The position numbers were made by a program, and so were the translations under genes. From Staphylococcus argenteus (lineage in GTDB: Bacteria; Bacillota; Bacilli; Staphylococcales; Staphylococcaceae), in assembly GCF_000236925.1 (NCBI RefSeq), contig NC_016941.1, forward strand, positions 1,240,001-1,304,000: a stretch of 64,000 bases of DNA, given 5' to 3'. Shown here in pieces: positions 1 to 11,483 of the stretch (positions are counted from its first letter, which is position 1; every line of letters begins with the position of its first letter). The notes beneath the pieces are model-generated. The model worked only from the letters and a program-made list of their open reading frames with translations, searched no databases and was not told where the DNA came from.

Positions 1-1
1 T

Positions 2-577
2 GTTCAAGGTTCTGTCGAAGCTTTAGCTGCATCATTAATGAAAATTGATGTTGAAGGCGTAAATGTACGTATTATTCATACAGCAGTTGGTGCAATAAAC
101 GAGTCAGACGTAACACTTGCGAATGCATCAAATGGTATCATTATTGGTTTCAATGTACGTCCAGATAGTGGTGCAAAGCGTGCTGCAGAAGCTGAAAATG
201 TTGATATGCGTTTACACAGAGTCATCTATAACGTTATAGAAGAAATTGAATCAGCGATGAAAGGTCTACTTGATCCAGAATTCGAAGAGCAAGTTATTGG
301 ACAAGCAGAAGTTCGTCAAACATTCAAAGTTTCTAAAGTGGGTACTATCGCTGGTTGTTATGTTACTGAAGGTAAAATTACACGTAATGCAGGTGTTCGT
401 ATTATTCGTGATGGAATTGTTCAGTACGAAGGTGAATTAGATACACTTAAACGTTTCAAAGATGATGCAAAAGAAGTTGCAAAAGGTTATGAATGTGGTA
501 TCACTGTTGAAAACTACAATGACCTTAAAGAAGGCGACGTTATCGAAGCATTTGAAATGGTTGAAATTAAACGTTAA
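2..577 (+). CDS. infB: Translation initiation factor IF-2, C-terminal part (cut by window edge)
   Basis: The reading frame is open from base 2, so the gene begins upstream of the window; 191 residues remain. They correspond to the C-terminal half of IF-2: the end of domain III followed by the beta-barrel domain IV that binds the formyl-methionine end of initiator tRNA (for example [21 protein letters not shown]). The GTPase domain is outside the window. IF-2 delivers initiator tRNA to the 30S subunit and promotes subunit joining. A strong terminator follows, and rbfA is next, the usual Firmicutes order. Identification is firm; only the start is unknown. Confidence 0.95.
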   Translation, partial: VQGSVEALAASLMKIDVEGVNVRIIHTAVGAINESDVTLANASNGIIIGFNVRPDSGAKRAAEAENVDMRLHRVIYNVIEEIESAMKGLLDPEFEEQVIGQAEVRQTFKVSKVGTIAGCYVTEGKITRNAGVRIIRDGIVQYEGELDTLKRFKDDAKEVAKGYECGITVENYNDLKEGDVIEAFEMVEIKR

Positions 578-596
578 TTTTTCATAAAAATAATAT

Positions 597-635
597 GCCA
601 AAAGTATAGTGACGTCGCTTACTTTTGGCTTTTTT
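597..635 (+). terminator. Rho-independent terminator after infB
   Basis: GCCAAAAGTA (597-606) pairs with TACTTTTGGC (620-629), and a run of T follows to 635. The hairpin closes the infB transcript. The rest of the 578-905 gap shows no open frame with a ribosome-binding site. Confidence 0.9.
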
Positions 636-905
636 ATTTGAATAGATTTCCTAGTAAAAGTTACGATATATAGACATGATATTGTATGAAATTTTGCGGT
701 GATCTAGAATGAGTTTTAACGACAAAATATAATGTCGACTAATATTGGAAAATTTTCTGTTAAAAAGCCTATCCTACGGCAAACTTTATTTGATTTTATG
801 GGTTTAATTTATTAAAATAACGTGTGAGCTAAAATAATTGTTTAAGCATTGTTACAGTAAAAAGTGCAAATGACAATTGAACTTAAAGATAAAGAGGTGA
901 CAAGA

Positions 906-1256
906 ATGAGCAGTATGAGAGCAGAGCGTGTTGGTGAACAAATGAAGAAGGAATTAATGGATATCATCAACAATAAAGTCAAAGATCCTCGAGTTGGTTT
1001 TATTACAATAACTGATGTCGTTTTAACAAACGATTTATCACAAGCTAAAGTATTTTTAACAGTTTTAGGAAATGATAAAGAAGTAGAAAATACTTTTAAA
1101 GCGCTTGATAAAGCAAAAGGCTTTATTAAGTCAGAATTAGGTTCTAGAATGCGATTACGTATTATGCCGGAATTAATTTATGAGTATGATCAATCAATCG
1201 AATACGGTAATAAAATTGAACGAATGATTCAAGATTTACACAAACAAGATAGATAA
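906..1256 (+). CDS. rbfA: Ribosome-binding factor A
   Basis: This 116-residue protein has the size and sequence of RbfA, a single KH-like domain that binds the 30S precursor and helps mature the 16S rRNA 5' end. The frame stays open upstream to an ATG at 864, but AGAGGTG at 892-898 is correctly spaced only for the ATG at 906, giving [12 protein letters not shown]. Family signatures visible include the N-terminal [10 protein letters not shown] and the central [13 protein letters not shown] segment. It lies between infB and truB as in Bacillus. A long-stem terminator follows. Confidence 0.95.
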   Translation: MSSMRAERVGEQMKKELMDIINNKVKDPRVGFITITDVVLTNDLSQAKVFLTVLGNDKEVENTFKALDKAKGFIKSELGSRMRLRIMPELIYEYDQSIEYGNKIERMIQDLHKQDR

Positions 1257-1271
1257 TTTAGTGTTAGGTAT

Positions 1272-1367
1272 CTGGAAAATGTTTGATAATTTCTTAATAT
1301 CGGTATATTAACATTAAACAGTTAATACAAAGATGTGTAGAAATGTTTAACATTTTCCAGTTTTTTT
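1272..1367 (+). terminator. Long-loop terminator between rbfA and truB
   Basis: CTGGAAAATGTT (1272-1283) is perfectly complementary to AACATTTTCCAG (1349-1360), and seven T follow. The 65-nt loop is unusually long, so this may be a structured leader as well as a terminator. Confidence 0.6.
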
Positions 1368-1427
1368 ATGAAGAAATTCAGACAAGAATTAACTACATAT
1401 ATAAATGAATAAAAAGAAGGTGACGAA

Positions 1428-2345
1428 ATGTATAATGGAATTTTACCAGTTTATAAAGAACGAGGATTAACAAGTCATGATGTCGTATTTAAATTACGTA
1501 AAATTTTAAAAACTAAAAAAATTGGTCACACAGGTACGCTTGATCCGGAAGTTGCTGGCGTGTTACCAGTATGTATTGGCAATGCTACTAGAGTAAGTGA
1601 TTATGTAATGGATATGGGCAAGGCATATGAAGCTACTGTTTCAATAGGTAGAAGTACTACTACCGAAGATCAAACTGGTGATACATTAGAAGTTAAAGCT
1701 ATCCATTCAGCACACATCACTAACGATGATGTTGATCGATTATTAGAAGACTTTAAAGGGGTTATTGAACAAACGCCTCCAATGTATTCGTCGGTAAAAG
1801 TTAATGGTAAAAAATTATACGAGTATGCGCGTAACAATGAAACAGTAGAACGCCCTAAACGGAAAGTGAATATTAATGAAATCGGAAGAATTTCTGAACT
1901 CGACTTCAAAGGAAACGAATGTCATTTTAAAATACGTGTCGTTTGTGGTAAAGGAACATATATAAGGACATTGGCAACAGATATTGGTGCGAAATTAGGA
2001 TTTCCAGCGCATATGTCAAAATTAACGCGAATTGAATCAGGTGGTTTTAAATTACAAGATAGTTTAACTTTAGAACAAATAAGTGCACTTCATGAGCAGG
2101 ATTCATTGCAAAATAAATTGTTTCCTTTAGAATATGGATTAAAGGGTTTGCCAAGCATTAAAATTAAAAATCCGCACATAAAGAAACGTATTTTAAATGG
2201 GCAGAAATTTAATAAAAATGAATTTGATAACAAAATTAAGGACCAAATTGTATTTATTGATGATGATTCAAAAAAAGTATTAGCAATTTATATGGCACAT
2301 CCTACTAAAGAATCAGAAATCAAACCTAAAAAAGTCTTTAATTAA
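1428..2345 (+). CDS. truB: tRNA pseudouridine(55) synthase
   Basis: The 305-residue product matches TruB, which isomerises U55 in the T-loop of tRNAs. The catalytic aspartate is in the [18 protein letters not shown] segment near residue 40, and the family motif [13 protein letters not shown] follows near residue 180. A C-terminal PUA-like region ends the protein. The start ATG has the Shine-Dalgarno sequence AGAAGGTGA. The gene is 14 bases from ribF, so the two are probably cotranscribed, as in many Firmicutes. Confidence 0.97.
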   Translation: MYNGILPVYKERGLTSHDVVFKLRKILKTKKIGHTGTLDPEVAGVLPVCIGNATRVSDYVMDMGKAYEATVSIGRSTTTEDQTGDTLEVKAIHSAHITNDDVDRLLEDFKGVIEQTPPMYSSVKVNGKKLYEYARNNETVERPKRKVNINEIGRISELDFKGNECHFKIRVVCGKGTYIRTLATDIGAKLGFPAHMSKLTRIESGGFKLQDSLTLEQISALHEQDSLQNKLFPLEYGLKGLPSIKIKNPHIKKRILNGQKFNKNEFDNKIKDQIVFIDDDSKKVLAIYMAHPTKESEIKPKKVFN

Positions 2346-2359
2346 AGGAGATAGAATTT

Positions 2360-3331
2360 ATGAAAGTCATAGAAGTGACACATCCTATTCAATCTAAACA
2401 GTATATTAAAGAGGATGTTGCAATGGCATTCGGATTTTTCGATGGCATGCATAAAGGTCATGATAAAGTCTTTGATATTTTAAATGAAATAGCTGAGGCG
2501 CGAAATTTGAAAAAAGCGGTAATGACATTCGATCCGCATCCATCAGTCGTGCTTAATCCTAAAAGAAAACGTACAACATATTTAACGCCACTTTCAGATA
2601 AAATTGAAAAAATTAGTCAACATGATATTGATTATTGCATCGTTGTTAATTTTTCATCTAGATTTGCAAATGTGAGTGTCGAAGATTTTGTTGAAAATTA
2701 TGTTATTAAAAATCATGTTAAAGAAGTGATTGCAGGTTTTGATTTTACCTTTGGAAAGTTTGGAAAAGGTAATATGACCGTACTTCAAGAATATGATGCA
2801 TTCAATACAACGATAGTTAGTAAACAAGAAATTGAAAATGAAAAAATTTCTACGACTTCTATACGTCAAGATTTAATTAACGGTGAATTACAAAAAGCTA
2901 ATGAAGCGCTGGGTTATATTTATTCAATTAAAGGCACTGTTGTGCAAGGTGAAAAAAGAGGTAGAACAATTGGTTTCCCTACTGCTAATATTCAACCAAG
3001 TGATGACTATTTATTGCCTAGAAAAGGTGTTTACGCTGTTAGTATAGAGATTGGTACTGAAAATAAATTATATCGTGGAGTAGCAAATATAGGTGTTAAA
3101 CCTACATTTCATGATCCGAATAAAGCGGAAGTCGTCATAGAGGTAAATATTTTTGACTTTGAAGATAATATTTATGGAGAGCGCGTAACAGTTTATTGGC
3201 ATCATTTCTTACGTCCTGAAATTAAATTTGATGGAATTGATCCACTAGTTAAACAGATGAATGATGATAAAGCACGTGCTAAATATTTATTAGCGGTTGA
3301 TTTTGGTGATGAAGTAGCATATAATATTTAA
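2360..3331 (+). CDS. ribF: Bifunctional riboflavin kinase / FAD synthetase
   Basis: The 323-residue enzyme converts riboflavin to FMN and then to FAD. The N-terminal nucleotidyltransferase domain (about residues 1-180) shows the signature GFFDGMHKGH, with TTSIRQDL further on. The C-terminal riboflavin-kinase domain (about 185-310) shows GRTIGFPTANI. A Shine-Dalgarno AAAGGAG lies at 2344-2350. No FMN riboswitch is visible upstream. Length and domain order are typical. Confidence 0.97.
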   Translation: MKVIEVTHPIQSKQYIKEDVAMAFGFFDGMHKGHDKVFDILNEIAEARNLKKAVMTFDPHPSVVLNPKRKRTTYLTPLSDKIEKISQHDIDYCIVVNFSSRFANVSVEDFVENYVIKNHVKEVIAGFDFTFGKFGKGNMTVLQEYDAFNTTIVSKQEIENEKISTTSIRQDLINGELQKANEALGYIYSIKGTVVQGEKRGRTIGFPTANIQPSDDYLLPRKGVYAVSIEIGTENKLYRGVANIGVKPTFHDPNKAEVVIEVNIFDFEDNIYGERVTVYWHHFLRPEIKFDGIDPLVKQMNDDKARAKYLLAVDFGDEVAYNI

Positions 3332-3445
3332 AGTTGCGTATAGTTACAAAAACAAACTATACCACACCTTTTTCTTAGTAGGTCGAATCTCCAACGCCTA
3401 ACTCGGATTAAGGAGTATTCAAACATTTTAAGGAGGAAATTGATT
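3332..3445 (+). promoter_or_regulatory. rpsO leader region
   Basis: These 114 non-coding bases lie between ribF and rpsO. They hold short complementary stretches before the strong AAGGAGGA Shine-Dalgarno at 3430-3437. Ribosomal protein S15 controls its own mRNA leader in several bacteria, so a regulatory leader is plausible here. I could not match a known S15 leader fold with confidence. Confidence 0.3.
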
Positions 3446-3715
3446 ATGGCAATTTCACAAGAACGTAAAAACGAAATTATTAAAGAATACCGTGTACACG
3501 AAACTGATACAGGTTCTCCAGAAGTACAAATCGCTGTACTTACTGCTGAAATCAACGCAGTTAACGATCACTTACGTACACACAAAAAAGACCACCATTC
3601 ACGTCGTGGATTATTAAAAATGGTAGGTCGTCGTAGACATTTATTAAACTACTTACGTAGTAAAGATATTCAACGTTACCGTGAATTAATTAAATCACTT
3701 GGTATCCGTCGTTAA
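3446..3715 (+). CDS. rpsO: 30S ribosomal protein S15
   Basis: The 89-residue protein is a complete S15, a primary binder of the 16S rRNA central domain. The motif TGSPEVQIA and the [16 protein letters not shown] segment are diagnostic. The start is the ATG at 3446 after AAGGAGG; an in-frame TTG at 3440 is too close to the Shine-Dalgarno. The gene precedes pnp, a conserved arrangement that extends beyond Firmicutes. Confidence 0.98.
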   Translation: MAISQERKNEIIKEYRVHETDTGSPEVQIAVLTAEINAVNDHLRTHKKDHHSRRGLLKMVGRRRHLLNYLRSKDIQRYRELIKSLGIRR

Positions 3716-3735
3716 TCTTAATATAACGTCTTTGA

Positions 3736-3761
3736 GGTTGGGGCATATTTATGTTCCAACC
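3736..3761 (+). terminator. Hairpin after rpsO
   Basis: GGTTGGGGCATA (3736-3747) pairs with TATGTTCCAACC (3750-3761). The following T-run is weak, so this may act as an RNA-processing or stability hairpin instead of a strong terminator. Confidence 0.5.
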
Positions 3762-3939
3762 TTAATTTATATCAAAAAGTTTTTACAAATATTAACATTT
3801 ATTATATGTTAAGCTAATATTGAGTGAACAATAAGGTTACAATAAGATAAAGATGATATAAGTACACCTAGAGAATTAATCAAGAAATTAAAAATACAAG
3901 TATATTTTTAAAAATATCACTTATATTTGAACTGATAAG

Positions 3940-3996
3940 GGTGGGACGATAAGTCTATTTTGTACATAATAGATGATTATCCCGCTCTCTTTTTTT
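3940..3996 (+). repeat. GTGGGACGA-type hairpin repeat with T-run
   Basis: GGGTGGGACGATAA (from 3940) folds back onto TTATCCCGC (ending 3985), and CTCTTTTTTT follows. Hairpins beginning GTGGGACGA are common intergenic elements in S. aureus-group genomes, by my recollection. It could be the terminator of an upstream small transcript or an attenuator of pnp. The rest of the 3716-4080 gap is AT-rich with no gene seen. Confidence 0.5.
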
Positions 3997-4080
3997 CCAA
4001 TTCAATATTTTATAACTAATATTAAAATACGATAATAAATGATATGATATAACTATTAGATTCAAGAGAGGAGATTTATA

Positions 4081-6177
4081 ATGTCTCAAGAAAAGAAAGT
4101 TTTTAAAACTGAATGGGCAGGAAGATCTTTAACGATTGAAACTGGACAATTAGCTAAACAGGCTAATGGTGCTGTATTAGTTCGTTATGGTGATACAGTT
4201 GTATTATCAACTGCAACTGCTTCAAAAGAACCTCGTGATGGAGATTTCTTCCCGTTGACAGTAAACTATGAAGAAAAGATGTACGCTGCGGGTAAAATTC
4301 CTGGTGGTTTCAAAAAAAGAGAAGGTCGTCCGGGTGATGATGCAACATTAACTGCGCGTTTAATTGATAGACCAATTAGACCTTTGTTCCCTAAAGGATA
4401 TAAGCACGATGTTCAAATTATGAATATGGTATTAAGTGCAGACCCAGATTGTTCACCAGAAATGGCTGCAATGATTGGTTCATCTATGGCGCTTAGCGTT
4501 TCTGATATTCCATTCCAAGGCCCAATCGCTGGTGTGAATGTTGGTTTTATTGATGGAAAGTATATCATTAATCCAACAGTAGAAGAAAAAGAAGTATCTC
4601 GTTTAGACCTTGAAGTAGCCGGCCATAAAGACGCAGTGAACATGGTTGAAGCTGGTGCGAGTGAAATAACTGAACAAGAAATGTTAGAAGCTATCTTTTT
4701 CGGTCATGAAGAAATCAAACGTTTAGTTGATTTCCAACAACAAATCATTGACCACATTCAACCTGTTAAGCAAGAATTCATTCCTGTAGAACGTGATGAA
4801 GTTTTAGTAGAACGAGTGAAGTCATTAACTGAAGAAAAGGGACTTAAAGAAACTGTATTAACATTTGATAAACAACAACGTGATGATAACCTTGACAACT
4901 TAAAAGAAGAAATTGTCAGTGAATTTGTTGATGAAGAAGATCCTGAAAATGAATTATTAATTAAAGAAGTATATTCAATTTTAAATGACTTAATTAAAGA
5001 AGAAGTAAGACGTTTAATTGCAGATGAAAAAATTAGACCGGATGGACGTAAACCAGATGAAATCCGACCATTAGATTCAGAGGTAGGTATTTTACCAAGA
5101 ACACACGGTTCAGGTTTATTCACACGAGGTCAAACACAAGCACTTTCAGTATTAACTTTAGGCGCTTTAGGAGATTATCAATTAATAGATGGTTTAGGAC
5201 CTGAAGAAGAAAAACGATTTATGCATCATTATAATTTCCCGAATTTCTCAGTAGGTGAAACTGGTCCAGTACGTGCACCAGGTCGTCGTGAAATCGGACA
5301 TGGTGCATTGGGCGAAAGAGCTTTAAAATATATTATTCCTGATACAGCAGACTTCCCATATACAATTCGTATTGTAAGCGAAGTGCTTGAATCAAATGGT
5401 TCATCTTCTCAGGCTTCAATTTGTGGATCAACATTAGCGTTGATGGATGCAGGTGTACCGATTAAAGCACCGGTTGCTGGTATCGCTATGGGGCTTGTTA
5501 CACGTGAAGATAGCTATACGATTTTAACTGATATCCAAGGCATGGAAGATGCATTAGGTGATATGGACTTTAAAGTTGCTGGTACTAAAGAGGGTATTAC
5601 AGCCATTCAAATGGATATTAAAATTGACGGTTTAACACGTGAAATTATCGAGGAAGCTTTAGAACAAGCGAGACGTGGTCGTTTAGAAATTATGGATCAC
5701 ATGCTTCAAACAATTGAACAACCGCGCACTGAATTAAGTGCTTACGCGCCAAAAGTTGTTACGATGACAATTAAACCAGATAAGATTAGAGATGTTATCG
5801 GACCTGGTGGTAAAAAAATCAACGAAATTATCGATGAAACAGGCGTTAAACTCGATATTGAACAAGATGGTACAATCTTTATTGGTGCTGTAGATCAAGC
5901 TATGATAAATCGCGCGCGTGAAATCATTGAAGAGATTACACGTGAAGCAGAAGTCGGCCAAATATATCAAGCGACTGTTAAACGTATTGAAAAATACGGT
6001 GCTTTTGTGGGTCTATTCCCAGGTAAAGATGCCTTGCTTCACATTTCACAAATTTCTAAAGATAGAATCGAAAAAGTGGAAGACGTTTTAAAAATTGGTG
6101 ATACAATTGAAGTTAAGATTACAGAAATTGATAAGCAAGGTCGTGTGAATGCTTCACACAGAGCATTAGAAGAATAA
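4081..6177 (+). CDS. pnp: Polyribonucleotide nucleotidyltransferase (PNPase)
   Basis: The 698-residue enzyme degrades RNA 3' to 5' by phosphorolysis and takes part in the staphylococcal RNA-degradation machinery. It has two RNase PH domains (about residues 5-220 and 310-550), a KH domain with [11 protein letters not shown] near 570, and a C-terminal S1 domain beginning near [16 protein letters not shown]. The Shine-Dalgarno GAGAGGAG precedes ATG. It sits between rpsO and the RNase J2 gene, which groups RNA-decay functions. A hairpin terminator follows. Confidence 0.98.
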   Translation: MSQEKKVFKTEWAGRSLTIETGQLAKQANGAVLVRYGDTVVLSTATASKEPRDGDFFPLTVNYEEKMYAAGKIPGGFKKREGRPGDDATLTARLIDRPIRPLFPKGYKHDVQIMNMVLSADPDCSPEMAAMIGSSMALSVSDIPFQGPIAGVNVGFIDGKYIINPTVEEKEVSRLDLEVAGHKDAVNMVEAGASEITEQEMLEAIFFGHEEIKRLVDFQQQIIDHIQPVKQEFIPVERDEVLVERVKSLTEEKGLKETVLTFDKQQRDDNLDNLKEEIVSEFVDEEDPENELLIKEVYSILNDLIKEEVRRLIADEKIRPDGRKPDEIRPLDSEVGILPRTHGSGLFTRGQTQALSVLTLGALGDYQLIDGLGPEEEKRFMHHYNFPNFSVGETGPVRAPGRREIGHGALGERALKYIIPDTADFPYTIRIVSEVLESNGSSSQASICGSTLALMDAGVPIKAPVAGIAMGLVTREDSYTILTDIQGMEDALGDMDFKVAGTKEGITAIQMDIKIDGLTREIIEEALEQARRGRLEIMDHMLQTIEQPRTELSAYAPKVVTMTIKPDKIRDVIGPGGKKINEIIDETGVKLDIEQDGTIFIGAVDQAMINRAREIIEEITREAEVGQIYQATVKRIEKYGAFVGLFPGKDALLHISQISKDRIEKVEDVLKIGDTIEVKITEIDKQGRVNASHRALEE

Positions 6178-6193
6178 TTAATAAAAATCAAAG

Positions 6194-6229
6194 TCATATG
6201 ACGACATTTTATCGTCATGTGATTTTTTT
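6194..6229 (+). terminator. Terminator after pnp
   Basis: TCATATGACGA (6194-6204) pairs with TCGTCATGTGA (6212-6222), followed by seven T. Confidence 0.9.
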
Positions 6230-6418
6230 ATGTCTTTTTAAAGTAGAACCTCAATTTATTTTTGTTGCATTGGACATTTTAAAACACTTTATTATTTTGT
6301 GTGCAACTGTTAATTATCCAGTATGTATAGTGATTAATAGTGTACATCAAGTGTTTTTTAACTTATAATAAATAATGAGTTTATATATGGACGGGTAACA
6401 AATTTAGGAGGTAAGATT

Positions 6419-8092
6419 TTGAGTTTAATAAAGAAAAAGAATAAAGATATTCGCATTATACCACTAGGTGGCGTTGGCGAAATCGCTAAAAATATGTATA
6501 TCGTTGAAGTAGACGATGAAATGTTTATGTTAGATGCTGGACTTATGTTTCCAGAAGATGAAATGTTAGGTATTGATATTGTTATACCGGATATTTCGTA
6601 TGTATTAGAAAATAAAGATAAATTAAAAGGTATATTCCTTACACATGGACACGAGCATGCAATTGGTGCAGTGAGTTATGTCCTTGAACAATTAGATGCA
6701 CCAGTTTATGGATCTAAATTAACTATAGCGTTGATTAAAGAAAATATGAAAGCCCGTAACATTGATAAAAAAGTACGCTATTACACAGTTAATAATGATT
6801 CAATTATGAGATTTAAAAACGTTAATATTAGTTTCTTTAACACAACACATAGTATTCCTGATAGTTTAGGTGTATGCATCCATACTTCATATGGCGCAAT
6901 TGTTTATACTGGAGAATTTAAGTTCGATCAAAGTTTACATGGACATTATGCTCCAGATATTAAACGTATGGCTGAAATTGGTGAAGAAGGCGTATTTGTT
7001 TTAATTAGTGATTCTACAGAAGCTGAGAAACCTGGATACAATACACCTGAAAATGTAATTGAACATCATATGTATGATGCATTTGCTAAAGTACGTGGTC
7101 GTTTGATTGTGTCTTGTTATGCATCCAACTTTATACGTATCCAACAAGTGTTGAATATTGCAAGTAAGTTAAATCGAAAAGTATCATTTTTAGGCAGATC
7201 ACTTGAAAGTTCATTTAATATTGCTCGTAAAATGGGGTACTTCGATATTCCTAAAGATTTGCTTATTCCTATAACAGAAGTTGATAATTATCCTAAAAAT
7301 GAAGTGATTATTATTGCTACTGGTATGCAAGGGGAGCCAGTTGAAGCATTGAGTCAAATGGCGCAACATAAACATAAAATTATGAATATTGAAGAAGGCG
7401 ATTCTGTATTTTTAGCAATTACAGCATCAGCTAATATGGAAGTAATCATTGCAAACACACTAAATGAACTAGTTCGTGCAGGCGCCCATATAATTCCTAA
7501 CAATAAAAAGATTCATGCATCAAGTCATGGTTGCATGGAAGAATTGAAAATGATGATTAACATCATGAAACCTGAATACTTCATTCCTGTACAAGGTGAA
7601 TTCAAAATGCAAATTGCACACGCAAAGTTAGCAGCAGAAGCAGGTGTTGCACCTGAAAAGATTTTTCTTGTTGAAAAAGGTGATGTCATTAATTACAACG
7701 GTAAAGAAATGGTATTAAATGAAAAGGTTAATTCAGGTAATATTTTAATTGATGGTATAGGTATAGGGGATGTAGGAAATATTGTTTTACGAGACCGTCA
7801 TCTTTTAGCGGAAGATGGTATCTTTATTGCGGTTGTAACATTAGATCCTAAAAATAGACGCATTGCTGCAGGACCTGAAATTCAGTCTCGCGGTTTTGTA
7901 TATGTACGTGAAAGTGAAGATTTATTGCAAGAAGCAGAAGATAAAGTTCGTGAGATTGTAGAAGCAGGTTTACAAGAAAAGCGTATTGAATGGTCTGAAA
8001 TTAAACAAAACATGCGCGATCAAATTAGTAAACTTTTATTCGAAAGTACGAAACGTCGTCCTATGATTATTCCAGTTATTTCTGAAATTTAA
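6419..8092 (+). CDS. rnjB: Ribonuclease J2
   Basis: The 557-residue protein is a metallo-beta-lactamase/beta-CASP ribonuclease that in Staphylococcus pairs with RNase J1 in mRNA turnover and 5' trimming. The start is TTG at 6419 after TAGGAGGT. The metal-binding motif, HGHEDHIGG in J1-type enzymes, reads HGHEHAIG here, so the Asp-His pair needed for full catalysis is missing. That is expected for J2, which is reported to be weak or inactive alone. The beta-CASP region and C-terminal dimerisation domain appear intact. Confidence 0.95.
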   Translation: MSLIKKKNKDIRIIPLGGVGEIAKNMYIVEVDDEMFMLDAGLMFPEDEMLGIDIVIPDISYVLENKDKLKGIFLTHGHEHAIGAVSYVLEQLDAPVYGSKLTIALIKENMKARNIDKKVRYYTVNNDSIMRFKNVNISFFNTTHSIPDSLGVCIHTSYGAIVYTGEFKFDQSLHGHYAPDIKRMAEIGEEGVFVLISDSTEAEKPGYNTPENVIEHHMYDAFAKVRGRLIVSCYASNFIRIQQVLNIASKLNRKVSFLGRSLESSFNIARKMGYFDIPKDLLIPITEVDNYPKNEVIIIATGMQGEPVEALSQMAQHKHKIMNIEEGDSVFLAITASANMEVIIANTLNELVRAGAHIIPNNKKIHASSHGCMEELKMMINIMKPEYFIPVQGEFKMQIAHAKLAAEAGVAPEKIFLVEKGDVINYNGKEMVLNEKVNSGNILIDGIGIGDVGNIVLRDRHLLAEDGIFIAVVTLDPKNRRIAAGPEIQSRGFVYVRESEDLLQEAEDKVREIVEAGLQEKRIEWSEIKQNMRDQISKLLFESTKRRPMIIPVISEI

Positions 8093-8110
8093 TCAAAAGA
8101 TATTAACATA

Positions 8111-8252
8111 AAAGAGGTCAGAACAATTCATTGAAATATAATTAATGTCAGTGACAATGTAGTTATATTTTAAAATGGTCATTTTAAGGGGGAAGTTATA
8201 TTCAAATAACCTCTGCAGAGTGATTCAAAGATGAAACTGTTCTAACCTCTTT
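8111..8252 (+). ncRNA. Structured RNA candidate between rnjB and ftsK
   Basis: AAAGAGGTCAGAAC (8111-8124) pairs with GTTCTAACCTCTTT (8239-8252), 14 positions with one G-U-type change. Inside, AAATATAATTA (8133-8143) can pair with TAGTTATATTT (8160-8170), and a third stem lies near GTTAT/ATAAC (about 8195-8212). The layout resembles a multi-branched leader or small RNA closed by a long stem. No T-run follows, so it is not a simple terminator. I do not recognise the family. Confidence 0.45.
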
Positions 8253-8363
8253 CATCGTCTGTTTGAAATGTAAACTATAAGCGCTACATTCAAATTGATA
8301 ACTTTAGGAAAATTAGCATTTTTAATTACGTTATAACATTGACAACATAAGGAGGTGCGTCAA

Positions 8364-10736
8364 TTGGCACAAGCAAAAAAGAAATCGACAGCTAAGAAAA
8401 AGACAACATCCAAAAAAAGAACAAATTCAAGGAAAAAGAAAAATGATAATCCGATACGCTATGTCATAGCTATATTAATCGTAGTCTTAGTTGTATTGGG
8501 TGTTTTCCAATTAGGAATTATAGGTCGTCTAATTGACAGCTTCTTTAATTATTTATTTGGTTACAGTAGATATTTAACATATATTTTAGTTCTCTTAGCA
8601 ACTGGTTTTATTACATACTCTAAACGTATTCCTAAGACTAGACGGACAGCTGGGTCGATTATATTACAAATTGCATTATTATTTGTGTCACAGATAGTAT
8701 TCTATTTTAATAGTGGCGTCAAAGCTGAAAGAGAACCTGTACTTTCTTATGTATATCAATCATATCAACATAGTCATTTTCCTAATTTTGGCGGTGGTGT
8801 ATTAGGATTTTACTTATTAGAATTAAGCGTACCTTTAATATCGTTATTTGGGGTGTGCATTATTACAGTACTACTGTTATGTTCAAGTTTTATTTTATTA
8901 ACTAATCACCAACACAGAGATGTTGCGAAAATTGCTTTAGAAAACATAAAAACGTGGTTTAGTTCATTTAATGAAAAAATGTCTGAAAAAAATCAAGAAA
9001 AACAAATTAAACGTGAAGAAAAAGCAAGACTTAAAGAAGCACAACAACAAGCTCGTCAAAACGAAAGACCACAAATTAAAGATGTGAGTGACTTTCCTGA
9101 AGTACCTCAAGAAAGAGACATCCCAATTTACGGACATAATGAGAATGAAGAGAACAATCAACAGACACAAAGTCGCAAAAAACGAATTTTTGATGCTGAC
9201 CAAAATGCAGACAACAATGACAATCATAATAAAATTAAACATCAAGAACAATTGGTAGAACAAAGTAATCATAATACTGAAAGTGAGAACTCAATAGAAG
9301 AAGCAGGGGAAGTAACCAATGTATCTTATGTTATTCCTCCTCTATCTTTACTTAACCAACCAGCTAAACAGAAAACAACATCTAAGACTGAAGTTCAACG
9401 TAAGGGACAAATATTAGAAAATACATTAAAAGATTTTGGAGTTAATGCAAAAGTAACTCAAATTAAAATTGGCCCAGCTGTTACTCAATATGAAATTCAG
9501 CCAGCACAAGGTGTAAAAGTTAGTAAAATTGTGAACTTGCATAATGATATTGCATTAGCCTTAGCTGCAAAAGATGTTCGAATTGAAGCGCCAATACCTG
9601 GTCGTTCAGCTGTTGGTATTGAGGTTCCTAACGATAAAATTTCATTAGTTTCGTTAAAAGAAGTTTTAGATGAAAAGTTTCCGTCTAATAATAAATTAGA
9701 AGTTGGATTGGGAAGAGATATTTCTGGAGATCCAATTACAGTTCAACTAAATGAAATGCCTCATTTATTAGTTGCAGGTTCTACGGGTAGTGGTAAATCC
9801 GTATGTATTAATGGTATTATTACAAGTATTTTGTTAAATGCTAAACCACATGAAGTTAAATTAATGTTGATTGATCCAAAAATGGTCGAACTTAATGTGT
9901 ATAATGGTATTCCGCATTTATTAATACCAGTTGTTACAAACCCGCATAAAGCAGCACAGGCTTTAGAAAAGATAGTAGCTGAAATGGAACGTCGTTATGA
10001 CTTATTCCAACATTCTTCAACGCGAAACATTAAAGGATATAATGAGTTAATACGTAAACAAAACCAAGAATTAGATGAAAAACAGCCAGAACTACCATAT
10101 ATTGTTGTCATTGTAGATGAACTTGCTGATTTAATGATGGTTGCGGGTAAAGAGGTTGAAAATGCGATTCAACGTATTACACAAATGGCTCGTGCAGCTG
10201 GTATACATTTAATTGTTGCTACGCAAAGACCGTCCGTCGATGTTATTACAGGTATCATTAAAAACAATATCCCTTCTAGAATAGCATTTGCTGTTAGTTC
10301 GCAAACAGATTCAAGAACAATTATCGGTACTGGTGGTGCTGAGAAACTACTTGGTAAAGGCGATATGCTCTACGTCGGCAATGGGGATTCATCACAAACT
10401 CGAGTCCAAGGGGCGTTTTTAAGTGACCAAGAGGTACAAGATGTTGTAAATTATGTAGTAGAGCAACAGCAGGCAAATTACGTTAAAGAAATGGAACCGG
10501 ATGCGCCTGTAGATAAAGCAGATATGAAAAGTGAAGATGCATTATATGATGAGGCATATTTGTTTGTTATTGAGCAACAAAAAGCCAGTACATCTTTATT
10601 GCAACGACAATTTAGAATAGGCTATAATCGTGCTTCTAGATTGATGGATGATTTAGAACGAAATCAAGTGATTGGACCACAAAAAGGTAGTAAACCAAGA
10701 CAAGTTTTAATAGATCTTAATAATGACGAGGTGTAA
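8364..10736 (+). CDS. ftsK: DNA translocase FtsK/SpoIIIE
   Basis: The 790-residue ATPase moves chromosomal DNA through the closing division septum. A lysine-rich N-terminus is followed by about four membrane helices (residues 30-180), a charged Gln/Glu-rich linker, a RecA-like motor with Walker A GSTGSGKS near residue 472, and a winged-helix gamma domain at the C-terminus ([21 protein letters not shown] region) that reads orientation sequences. TTG at 8364 is chosen because GGAGGTG at 8351-8357 is correctly spaced for it; an in-frame GTG at 8355 overlaps that Shine-Dalgarno. The gntR-type gene follows after 3 bases. Confidence 0.95.
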   Translation: MAQAKKKSTAKKKTTSKKRTNSRKKKNDNPIRYVIAILIVVLVVLGVFQLGIIGRLIDSFFNYLFGYSRYLTYILVLLATGFITYSKRIPKTRRTAGSIILQIALLFVSQIVFYFNSGVKAEREPVLSYVYQSYQHSHFPNFGGGVLGFYLLELSVPLISLFGVCIITVLLLCSSFILLTNHQHRDVAKIALENIKTWFSSFNEKMSEKNQEKQIKREEKARLKEAQQQARQNERPQIKDVSDFPEVPQERDIPIYGHNENEENNQQTQSRKKRIFDADQNADNNDNHNKIKHQEQLVEQSNHNTESENSIEEAGEVTNVSYVIPPLSLLNQPAKQKTTSKTEVQRKGQILENTLKDFGVNAKVTQIKIGPAVTQYEIQPAQGVKVSKIVNLHNDIALALAAKDVRIEAPIPGRSAVGIEVPNDKISLVSLKEVLDEKFPSNNKLEVGLGRDISGDPITVQLNEMPHLLVAGSTGSGKSVCINGIITSILLNAKPHEVKLMLIDPKMVELNVYNGIPHLLIPVVTNPHKAAQALEKIVAEMERRYDLFQHSSTRNIKGYNELIRKQNQELDEKQPELPYIVVIVDELADLMMVAGKEVENAIQRITQMARAAGIHLIVATQRPSVDVITGIIKNNIPSRIAFAVSSQTDSRTIIGTGGAEKLLGKGDMLYVGNGDSSQTRVQGAFLSDQEVQDVVNYVVEQQQANYVKEMEPDAPVDKADMKSEDALYDEAYLFVIEQQKASTSLLQRQFRIGYNRASRLMDDLERNQVIGPQKGSKPRQVLIDLNNDEV

Positions 10737-10739
10737 ATA

Positions 10740-11453
10740 ATGTCAGAAATGAATGCGGTATATAAGGTTAAGCAATACATTTTAAATTTGATTAATCAGA
10801 ATAAATTAGAACATGGTGATCAACTTCCTAGTAATTTATCAATTGCCAGAGAATTAAATGTAAAAACCGATGATGTTTATGAAGCCATTCAGGCATTGAT
10901 TACTGAACAAGTCATTAAAGATAATTTTGAAGAGGGCTCAAGTGTTAAGTCACTGCCCCCTTTCTTTTATCCATTAAATGAACTGATTAGTATAGGACAG
11001 ATGATAAAAAATGCAGGATTTGAAAGTGGCACGGAATATTTGAATTTCGATGAACAACCAGCCACAATGTTAGATGCAAATTTACTAACTGTTGAAGAAG
11101 GACATCCAGTTACAATTATTGAACGATTGAGAACTGCTGACGGACAACCTGTTGTTTATTGTTTAGATAAAATTGCTAAAAAAGAATTAACATGTACAGG
11201 CTACCAAATGAGCAATGGTTCAATGTTAAGCGCCATTAAAGAACAAAGTAATCACAATATTTGTTACGCTGATACTGAAATTGAAGCGGTTAATTATGAA
11301 CCAAGAATTTCAGAAGTGTTAAACGCATCGCCACATGAGGGATTAATTTTACTAAAAATAACTCATTATAATGAGTTAGATGAACCAATCTTGTATTCAT
11401 TGAATTATATGAAAAATAGTTTAGTGCAGTTTAAAGTTACAAGAAAAATATAG
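10740..11453 (+). CDS. GntR-family transcriptional regulator (HutC/UTRA type)
   Basis: The 237-residue protein has an N-terminal GntR winged helix (about residues 5-70; the LEHGDQLPSNLSIARELNV stretch) and a C-terminal UTRA-type effector domain (about 90-235). The effector and target are unknown. It lies 3 bases after ftsK and just before the ymf cluster, matching the YmfC position in Bacillus. Ribosome binding overlaps the end of ftsK (GACGAGGTG), which suggests translational coupling. Confidence 0.85.
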   Translation: MSEMNAVYKVKQYILNLINQNKLEHGDQLPSNLSIARELNVKTDDVYEAIQALITEQVIKDNFEEGSSVKSLPPFFYPLNELISIGQMIKNAGFESGTEYLNFDEQPATMLDANLLTVEEGHPVTIIERLRTADGQPVVYCLDKIAKKELTCTGYQMSNGSMLSAIKEQSNHNICYADTEIEAVNYEPRISEVLNASPHEGLILLKITHYNELDEPILYSLNYMKNSLVQFKVTRKI

Positions 11454-11483
11454 ATATAAGATTTCACTGAGGAGGCTATATAT

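Noticed and set aside
4758..5123. 121-residue minus-strand frame within pnp
   Set aside because: Antisense shadow of a highly conserved coding region; serine-rich composition follows from the opposite strand codons.
8964..9272. 102-residue minus-strand frame within ftsK
   Set aside because: It is the antisense shadow of the Gln/Glu-rich linker of ftsK and has no start signals.
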